A DNA stretch of 7,363 nt from Afipia sp. (GTDB taxonomy: Bacteria > Pseudomonadota > Alphaproteobacteria > Rhizobiales > Xanthobacteraceae), in NCBI GenBank assembly GCA_020056155.1, contig JAGVII010000646.1:1-7363 (forward strand). The letters are read 5' to 3'. The notes under the pieces were generated by a model. It was not told the origin of the DNA. It worked only from the letters and a program-made list of their open reading frames with translations, and did not search any database. This document shows, one piece after another, positions 1 through 4,344 of the stretch (positions within the stretch are counted from its first letter, which is position 1; every line of letters begins with the position of its first letter). The translations under genes and the position numbers were made by a program.

Positions 1-615
1 GCGCCACCGACACCGATCATTCCTGATTTGCGCAGCCTGTTCGGCGGCGGCACGCCAAACTTCGATGCCAATCAGAAGGCGCTCGCCAGCAAGGTCAGCA
101 CCTACCTGTCGGCGCTTCAGAACGTCTCGGGAAATTTTGTCCAGGTCGGCCCGGACGGCAAACGCACCACCGGCGATTTCTACATCCAGAAGCCCGGCAA
201 GATCCGCTTTGAGTACGACGATCCCTCGCCGATCGCGCTGGTGGCCGACGGGACTTCGGTTGTCGTGCTGGACCGCAAACTGGCGACACAGGACGTCTAC
301 CCGCTCTCGCAGACGCCATTGCGCTATCTCCTGTCCGATCGCATCGACCTGCTGCGCGACACCAACGTCGTCGGCATCGCGTCCGACGACATGTTCGTCA
401 GCGTGACCATCGAGGAAAAGCAGGCGCTGGTCGGCACCAGCCGCCTGATGCTCATGGTCGGCGCCAAGGACAATCAGCTGAAGCAGTGGACCGTCACCGA
501 CCCGCAAGGTTATGACACGACCGTTGCGGTCTATAACCTCGACACCACCAAGAAGCTCGATCCATCCATGTTCAGCATCGACTTCACCAACTACCAGACA
601 CCAAGCAACAATTAG
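1..615 (+). CDS. lolA: LolA-family outer-membrane lipoprotein carrier protein, 5' end cut by window
   Basis: The frame is open from base 1 with no clear start, so the N-terminus, including any signal peptide, lies outside the window; 204 residues are visible. LolA is the periplasmic chaperone that takes lipoproteins from the LolCDE transporter to the outer membrane. Family features visible here: an amphipathic N-terminal helix (ASKVSTYLSALQNVSGNFVQ), the GDFYIQKPGKIRFEYDDPSP stretch matching the conserved first beta strands, then VADGTSVVVLDRKLATQDVYPL and a late LKQWTVTDPQGYDTTVAVYNL strand pair. The C-terminus is short and polar (TPSNN), as is usual. A TTG at 28 could be mistaken for the start, but the upstream codons (APPTPIIPD) read as a proline-rich linker after a signal peptide, so the gene very likely begins further left. 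xth follows in the same direction 78 bases downstream. The family call is firm; true LolA rather than a LolA-like paralogue is probable. Confidence 0.87.
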   Translation, partial: APPTPIIPDLRSLFGGGTPNFDANQKALASKVSTYLSALQNVSGNFVQVGPDGKRTTGDFYIQKPGKIRFEYDDPSPIALVADGTSVVVLDRKLATQDVYPLSQTPLRYLLSDRIDLLRDTNVVGIASDDMFVSVTIEEKQALVGTSRLMLMVGAKDNQLKQWTVTDPQGYDTTVAVYNLDTTKKLDPSMFSIDFTNYQTPSNN

Positions 616-645
616 GATAGTCGGGCACCGCGGGCTGGAGCGGGC

Positions 646-672
646 GGGCAAAACCGGCTAACGGTCTTGCCC
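646..672 (+). terminator. Hairpin between lolA and xth, possible terminator or attenuator
   Basis: GGGCAA (646-651) pairs with TTGCCC (667-672), and inside it ACCG (653-656) pairs with CGGT (662-665). One A-C mismatch (652/666) separates the two, and the loop is the five bases GCTAA. This gives a 10-pair stem starting 31 bases after the lolA stop and ending 21 bases before the xth ATG. The following bases (CCAATTTCCC) are not a run of T, so classical intrinsic termination is uncertain; mRNA 3'-end protection or partial read-through into xth is equally possible. Confidence 0.45.
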
Positions 673-693
673 CAATTTCCCATTCCCCGTGTC

Positions 694-1509
694 ATGCGCC
701 TCACCCTCACAACCTGGAATATCAACTCGGTGCGCCTGCGCATCGATCTGGTCGCGACGTTCATCAAGGCCGTGCGGCCGGATGTGCTTTGTCTTCAGGA
801 AACGAAATGCATCGACGATGCATTTCCGCTGAAGCGATTCAGACAACTCGGGTACGAGCACGTCGCGCTGAACGGCCAGAAGGGTTACCACGGCGTCGCC
901 ATCGTCTCGAAGCTTCCGTTCGAATCGAGCGATGTGCGCACATTCTGCGGCAAGATCGATTCGCGGCATATTTCGGTGGCCTTCGGGCACAAGGCTCAAA
1001 TGTCCGAGCCTCTCATCCTGCACAATTTCTACGTGCCTGCCGGCGGCGATATTCCCGATCCCGCACTCAATCCGAAGTTCGAGCACAAGTTGTCATTTCT
1101 TGATGAGATGCGCGATTGCGAACCGCTGCATCCGAAGGCCAATGACAGGCACATCCTCGTCGGCGATCTCAACGTGGCGCCGCACGAGCATGACGTGTGG
1201 TCGCACAAACAACTTCTGAAGATCGTGTCGCACACGCCGATCGAATGCGAAAAGCTGCTCGCGGTGCAGTCGCAGGGCGACTGGATCGACATTGCGCGGC
1301 AGCGGATTCCGCTGTCGGAGAAGGTCTACACCTGGTGGAGTTATCGCGCCGCCGATTGGGTCGCCGCCAACAAGGGGCGCCGCCTCGACCACATCTGGGT
1401 CTCGAAAGCACTCGGAGACAGCGTTCAGGACTTCAGGATCACGCGCGACGCCCGCGGCTGGGAACGCCCGTCGGATCATGTCCCGGTGACGGCGGTTCTC
1501 GATGTTTGA
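694..1509 (+). CDS. xth: Exodeoxyribonuclease III / AP endonuclease (XthA family)
   Basis: This 271-residue protein has the length and motifs of exonuclease III, the Mg-dependent base-excision-repair enzyme that nicks DNA at abasic sites and removes 3' blocking groups. Motifs in order: TTWNINSVR (residues 6-14), the metal-binding Glu in CLQETKC (E36), KGYHGVAI (62-69), the active-site Tyr in NFYVPAGGD (Y113), GDLNVAP with the catalytic Asp/Asn pair (D158, N160), RLDHIW (D232) and the terminal PSDHVPV Asp-His pair (D261, H262). All expected catalytic residues are present. The ATG at 694 is chosen because MRLTLTTWNINSVR is the normal family N-terminus; an in-frame TTG at 667 would add nine unrelated residues and lies in the hairpin. 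No Shine-Dalgarno sequence is visible, the upstream bases being C- and T-rich. The gene ends tail to tail with the next gene, only 10 bases away. Confidence 0.95.
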   Translation: MRLTLTTWNINSVRLRIDLVATFIKAVRPDVLCLQETKCIDDAFPLKRFRQLGYEHVALNGQKGYHGVAIVSKLPFESSDVRTFCGKIDSRHISVAFGHKAQMSEPLILHNFYVPAGGDIPDPALNPKFEHKLSFLDEMRDCEPLHPKANDRHILVGDLNVAPHEHDVWSHKQLLKIVSHTPIECEKLLAVQSQGDWIDIARQRIPLSEKVYTWWSYRAADWVAANKGRRLDHIWVSKALGDSVQDFRITRDARGWERPSDHVPVTAVLDV

Positions 1510-1519
1510 AATGGACGGT

Positions 1520-1960
1520 CTATCGCAGCGTCGCGGACACGCGGGCCATCGCGCTTGTGGCGGCAGTGGAGCGGGCGGCGAAGTCATCGCGCAGCCGCCG
1601 CGCCGCTTCCGGATGGCTTTCAAGCACGCGCTGAAACAGGCTGCGTGAAATGCGCAGCACCGATGATTGCTCAAGCGCAACCGCGGTCGCAGGCCGTGCC
1701 ATCGGAACCACCAGCGCAAGTTCGCCGATCAGGACGTTCTCGCCTGCAACAGCTTCCTGACCGTCATCGGAGGCGACTCGAAATGCGCCGCTCCGGACGA
1801 TGAACCCGGAGTCCGCCGGCTCACCTTCTACAAAAAGCTTCTCGCCAAATCCGTAGTCGCGCTGCTCGGCGCCGATCGCCAGCACCTGCAAAGCCGCCGC
1901 CCCCAACAAACTCAATGTCGGGACGCGCGAGAACAGGGCGATGTCGTCTTCAATGGCCAT
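1520..1960 (-). CDS. Small cyclic-nucleotide-binding-domain protein (CRP/PKA regulatory-subunit fold, no DNA-binding domain)
   Basis: The 146-residue protein is essentially one cNMP-binding beta-barrel plus a short helical tail. Visible features: an N-terminal helix (EDDIALFSRVPTLSLL), the GEKLFVEGEPADSGFIVRSG strand-turn-strand typical of the family (about residues 39-58), and a phosphate-binding cassette GELALVVPMARPATAVA with the conserved Glu (E80) and Arg (R89) that contact the ribose and phosphate in cAMP-binding members. That suggests ligand binding is retained, but which nucleotide cannot be told. No helix-turn-helix follows, so it is not a CRP-type transcription factor; a single-domain ligand-sensing partner is more likely. 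It lies 33 bases downstream of the response-regulator gene on the same strand, pointing to one operon. From memory, the Brucella CenR homologue OtpR also has a neighbour annotated as a cAMP-dependent kinase regulatory subunit, which would make this a conserved pair. The start lacks a clear Shine-Dalgarno, and a palindrome sits just upstream. Confidence 0.88.
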   Translation of the reverse strand: MAIEDDIALFSRVPTLSLLGAAALQVLAIGAEQRDYGFGEKLFVEGEPADSGFIVRSGAFRVASDDGQEAVAGENVLIGELALVVPMARPATAVALEQSSVLRISRSLFQRVLESHPEAARRLRDDFAARSTAATSAMARVSATLR

Positions 1961-1968
1961 AGAGCGCC

Positions 1969-1980
1969 GCGCTTAAGCGC
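1969..1980. repeat. Perfect 12-bp palindrome GCGCTTAAGCGC between regulator and CNB gene
   Basis: GCGCTTAAGCGC is its own reverse complement. It occupies most of the 33-base gap between the response-regulator stop and the CNB-gene start, ending 8 bases before the ATG at 1960 on the minus strand. It falls where a Shine-Dalgarno would be expected. Possible roles are a dimer binding site or a small stem controlling translation of the second gene; chance in GC-rich DNA is not excluded. Confidence 0.4.
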
Positions 1981-1993
1981 CGGGTGATTCGCC

Positions 1994-2680
1994 TCATGGC
2001 ACCAGCTTATAGCCCCCGGACTCAGTCACAAGAATTTCGGGGTTTGCGGCATCCTTCTCCACCTTCTGTCGCAGGCGATAGATGTGCGTTTCCAGCGTGT
2101 GGGTGGTGACGCCGGAATTGTAGCCCCAGACCTCCTGGAGCAGGGTTTCGCGCGACACCGGCAACTGCCCGGCGCGATACAGGAAGCGCAGAATCGCGGT
2201 TTCCTTCTCGGTGAGCCGGACTTTCTTGGCGTTGGCGCCGGTCAGCATTTTGGAGCCGGGACGGAAGCTGTATGGACCGACCGAAAACACCGCGTCTTCG
2301 CTGGCTTCATGCTGGCGCAACTGTGCGCGGATCCGGGCCAACAGCACGGCGAAGCGGAACGGCTTTGCCACGTAGTCGTTCGCGCCGGATTCGAGACCGA
2401 GAATGGTGTCCGAATCGGTGTCATGTCCGGTCAGCATAATGATCGGCGACTTGAAGCCGCCCTTGCGCAGGCTGCGCACCACTTCGCGGCCATCGGTATC
2501 GGGCAGGCCAACATCCATCAGCACGAGATCCGGCGAATTGCTTTTGGCCGCCAGTGCACCCTTCGCACCGGTATCGACCGCGGATGCCTCGAATTCCTCG
2601 TGAAGCGACAGCTGCTCCACCAGGGCATCGCGCAGATCGGTATCGTCATCCACGATCAGGATCTTGCGGGCGTTGGCCAT
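1994..2680 (-). CDS. cenR: OmpR/PhoB-family response regulator, CenR (OtpR)-like
   Basis: The protein has 228 residues. The receiver domain (about 5-122) has the acidic pocket D11/D12/D13, phospho-acceptor D56 in LVLMDVGLPDTDG, the switch Thr T84 in IIMLTGHD, and K106 in VAKPF, so it should be phosphorylatable. A winged-helix DNA-binding domain follows (about 130-228) with VRLTEKETAILRFLYRAG, the recognition-helix region TTHTLETHIYRLRQK (192-206) and the wing ESGGYKL. The wording VEQLSLHEEFE, RIRAQLRQHE and VWGYNSGVTTHTLETHIYRL resembles CenR, the essential cell-envelope regulator of Caulobacter, and OtpR of Brucella; the symbol rests on remembered similarity, not a search. The ATG at 2680 is chosen because MANARKILIVDDD is a normal receiver start and AAAGGA (complement of 2690-2695) sits about 9 bases upstream; an upstream in-frame start at 2752 lacks such support. 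No sensor kinase lies in the window. The CNB gene follows in the same operon, and an L,D-transpeptidase gene diverges upstream. Confidence 0.9.
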   Translation of the reverse strand: MANARKILIVDDDTDLRDALVEQLSLHEEFEASAVDTGAKGALAAKSNSPDLVLMDVGLPDTDGREVVRSLRKGGFKSPIIMLTGHDTDSDTILGLESGANDYVAKPFRFAVLLARIRAQLRQHEASEDAVFSVGPYSFRPGSKMLTGANAKKVRLTEKETAILRFLYRAGQLPVSRETLLQEVWGYNSGVTTHTLETHIYRLRQKVEKDAANPEILVTESGGYKLVP

Positions 2681-2721
2681 ACCATCCAGTCCTTTAAATT
2701 TTTGGCTTGTAAAAGAGGACG

Positions 2722-2750
2722 TTGAGAGCGATCCCGAAGGGGCATATCTC
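2722..2750 (+). promoter_or_regulatory. Candidate promoter for the L,D-transpeptidase gene
   Basis: TTGAGA (2722-2727) and TATCTC (2745-2750) are separated by exactly 17 bases, a reasonable housekeeping-sigma pattern for an alphaproteobacterium. It lies in the divergent gap and would give a leader of roughly 70 bases before the ATG at 2826. It was assigned by eye only. Confidence 0.33.
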
Positions 2751-2764
2751 AAAGAGCCTCGGCG

Positions 2765-2793
2765 AAATAGAGCATTTGCAGGCGAAAGCGCAA
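2765..2793 (-). promoter_or_regulatory. Candidate promoter for the response regulator / CNB operon
   Basis: On the minus strand TTGCGC (2788-2793) and CTATTT (2765-2770) are 17 bases apart, close to the alphaproteobacterial TTGAC-N17-CTATAT pattern. Transcription from here would run through the candidate ykuD promoter to the regulator start at 2680, with a leader of about 80 bases. The two promoters would lie back to back in the same 145-base gap. It was assigned by eye only. Confidence 0.3.
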
Positions 2794-2825
2794 GCTGGGT
2801 TTGTGCGCAGTCATCGGAAGCAATT

Positions 2826-3395
2826 ATGGGAAATATAGGCTTTCCAAGGGCTTATCGAACACCGTTGCGTGATCGGCCGCTGCCGGCCATCGCGATCCAT
2901 GCCGCTGCCGGCCGCCCGACCCAAGGCTGGCTGGTGGCTGGAGCGCATATCCTACCGGTCGCGCTTGGACGCGGCGGAATCAAGGCCAACAAGCTCGAAG
3001 GCGACGGCGGCACCCCGCGGGGCACCTTCCGGCCGGTCCGGCTGTGGTGGCGGGGCGACCGGCACCCCCGGCCGCGAACGCATTTGCCGATCCGGGCCAT
3101 CAGGCCGGCCGACGCCTGGTCGGAAGACCCTGCCGACCGGCACTACAATCAGGCCGTGACGCGCGCGCCGGGCGACGACGGGGACCGGCTGACGCGGGAC
3201 GATCACCTGTACGATTTCATCATCGAGATCGATCACAACACCCGGCCCCGCATCGCCGGCCGCGGCAGCGCCGTCTTCCTGCATCTCGCCCGCGAGAAAT
3301 TTTCGCCGACCGCCGGCTGCGTCGGACTGACCAGAGGCGCGATGTTGCGGCTGCTGGCGCGGATCGGACCGAAAACGAAGATCGTGATCGGGTGA
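2826..3395 (+). CDS. YkuD-family L,D-transpeptidase (COG3786-type)
   Basis: L,D-transpeptidases cut the L,D bond of a tetrapeptide stem and make 3-3 peptidoglycan cross-links, or attach proteins to the wall, with a catalytic Cys. This 189-residue protein reads through the short YkuD catalytic domain: VALGRGGIKANKLEGDGGTP (46-65) with GTFRPVRLWWR, then SAVFLHLAREKFSPTAGCVG ending in the H-x11-C signature, with H153 and nucleophile C165. A Gly precedes the Cys; TAGC replaces the SHGC of classical members, as is common in the COG3786 branch. No signal peptide or membrane segment is evident, so how it reaches the periplasm is unclear; either the start is misplaced or export is non-classical. The ATG at 2826 has CGGAAG about 5 bases upstream; a TTG at 2865 is an alternative giving a 176-residue protein that begins just before the conserved RPLPAIAIHAAAGR stretch. 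The gene diverges from the CenR-like regulator, which suggests but does not prove regulation by it. Confidence 0.85.
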   Translation: MGNIGFPRAYRTPLRDRPLPAIAIHAAAGRPTQGWLVAGAHILPVALGRGGIKANKLEGDGGTPRGTFRPVRLWWRGDRHPRPRTHLPIRAIRPADAWSEDPADRHYNQAVTRAPGDDGDRLTRDDHLYDFIIEIDHNTRPRIAGRGSAVFLHLAREKFSPTAGCVGLTRGAMLRLLARIGPKTKIVIG

Positions 3396-3410
3396 GACTC
3401 ACACGTCTTT

Positions 3411-3527
3411 CGTCATCGCGAGCCAACAGGTCCGGCTTCGCCGGCCCGATGACAGGCTCCGCGAAACAATCCACTCTTAAGTAAGCAAGACCGGATTGCT
3501 TCGTCGCAAGTGCTCCTCGCAATGACG
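3411..3527. repeat. REP/BIME-like palindromic intergenic repeat, about 117 bp
   Basis: The ends are inverted copies: CGTCATCGCGAG (3411-3422) against CTCGCAATGACG (3516-3527), 11 of 12 matching. Inside, GAAACAATCC (3463-3472) faces GGATTGCTTC (3493-3502), 9 of 10 matching, around a 20-base loop containing CTTAAG. A further stem CCGGC-TTC-GCCGG lies at 3432-3444. The words GCAATGACG, GCGAGGAGC and GAAGCAATCC are, from memory, the core of a dispersed palindromic repeat seen many times per genome in Bradyrhizobium relatives and other Rhizobiales. It lies between the convergent 3' ends of the transpeptidase and yggS genes, the usual place for REP-type elements, where it may also act as a bidirectional mRNA 3' end. 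No coding capacity is credible. Confidence 0.8.
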
Positions 3528-3547
3528 AGGACCCTCCTGCGCTGAAC

Positions 3548-4237
3548 CTACCGCTTTCCAAAAATCGCCGAGCCGACACGGATATGCGTCGCGCCGAGCT
3601 GGATCGCGGTTTCGAAATCCGCGCTCATGCCCATCGACAACAACTTGAGTCCATTGCGTGTGGCGATCTTTGCAGTGAGCGCAAAGTGCGGCGCGGGCGG
3701 ATCGTCAACCGGCGGAATGCACATCAGCCCGGAAATCTGCAAGCCGTGAACGTCGCGGCAGCTGGCGATAAATGCATCGGCATCGGCCGGCGCGATACCC
3801 GCCTTCTGCGGTTCTTCCCCGGTGTTGAGCTGAACGAACAACTGCGGATGCCGGCCTTGCTTAACGATTTCCTTCGCCAGCGCATCGCACAGGCTGGCGC
3901 GGTCCACGGAGTGAATCGCATCGAACAGCGTCACGGCCTCCCTTGCCTTGTTTGACTGCAGCGGCCCGATCAGGTGAAGCGCGAGGCCTTGATGCCGCGC
4001 CATCAGGTCAGGCCATTTGGACTTTGCTTCCTGTACGCGATTTTCACCGAACACGCGCTGGCCCGCATGAATCACCGGCTCAATGGCGTCGCCGCCGAAT
4101 GTCTTCGATACCGCCACAAGCGTCACCGAGGCGCGCTCACGGCGCGCGTCGCGGCACGCGCGCGAAATTTCCCGCTCCACGGCGGCGAGCCCGCTTGGTG
4201 AATCAGACGTTAGCGGCGGCACGTTATCCACAGCCAT
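3548..4237 (-). CDS. yggS: YggS/PLPBP family pyridoxal-phosphate homeostasis protein
   Basis: This family holds pyridoxal 5'-phosphate on a single alanine-racemase-like TIM barrel and balances B6 vitamers and amino/keto-acid pools; no catalytic activity is established. The 229-residue length is normal. The PLP lysine is K45 in LVAVSKTF. Other family motifs are RVFGENRVQEA (61-71), HLIGPLQSNK with its conserved Gln-Ser-Asn-Lys, SVDRASL, VQLNTGEEPQKAG, GLMCIPP, LSMGMSADFETAI and the C-terminal phosphate-binding IRVGSAIFG. All are intact. The ATG at 4237 gives a 20-residue leader before the first barrel helix, typical for rhizobial members; the upstream sequence has only a weak AGG as ribosome site. 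The gene is convergent with the transpeptidase gene across the REP-like repeat and divergent from the diguanylate cyclase gene. Its location seems unrelated to its neighbours' functions. Confidence 0.95.
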   Translation of the reverse strand: MAVDNVPPLTSDSPSGLAAVEREISRACRDARRERASVTLVAVSKTFGGDAIEPVIHAGQRVFGENRVQEAKSKWPDLMARHQGLALHLIGPLQSNKAREAVTLFDAIHSVDRASLCDALAKEIVKQGRHPQLFVQLNTGEEPQKAGIAPADADAFIASCRDVHGLQISGLMCIPPVDDPPAPHFALTAKIATRNGLKLLSMGMSADFETAIQLGATHIRVGSAIFGKR

Positions 4238-4250
4238 CGATGCAAACCTG

Positions 4251-4283
4251 CGTTAAAAATTAGGGATCATTCGATTTTTAGCG
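4251..4283. repeat. AT-rich inverted repeat in the yggS/diguanylate cyclase divergent gap
   Basis: CGTTAAAAAT (4251-4260) and ATTTTTAGCG (4274-4283) are inverted copies with one mismatch in ten, around 13 bases. The stretch is much richer in A and T than its surroundings and lies between two divergent starts (4237 minus, 4345 plus), where a regulator-binding site or promoter melting region would be expected. No convincing -35/-10 pair was found for either gene. A second, weaker dyad (TTCAA ... TTGAA) lies at 4287-4306. Confidence 0.4.
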
Positions 4284-4344
4284 AATTCAAGAAAGGGTCT
4301 TTGAAGCCTTTTTTGTAGGGTTGGCGTGGGGCAAGGGAATACCG

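Noticed and set aside
1093..1719. 208-codon minus-strand frame under xth and the CNB gene
   Set aside because: It overlaps all xth catalytic motifs on the other strand and runs through the CNB gene in another frame.
2084..2725. 213-codon plus-strand frame opposite the response regulator
   Set aside because: It is a shadow of the regulator, whose receiver and winged-helix residues are all conserved.
3392..3402. GTGAGACTCAC at the end of the transpeptidase gene as a terminator
   Set aside because: A one-base loop cannot form a stable hairpin of this length, and no T-run follows.
3220..3579. 119-codon minus-strand frame across the REP-like repeat
   Set aside because: Its middle (SLRGALATKQS) is the translation of the dispersed repeat, a frequent false gene in rhizobial genomes, and its ends overlap the two flanking genes.
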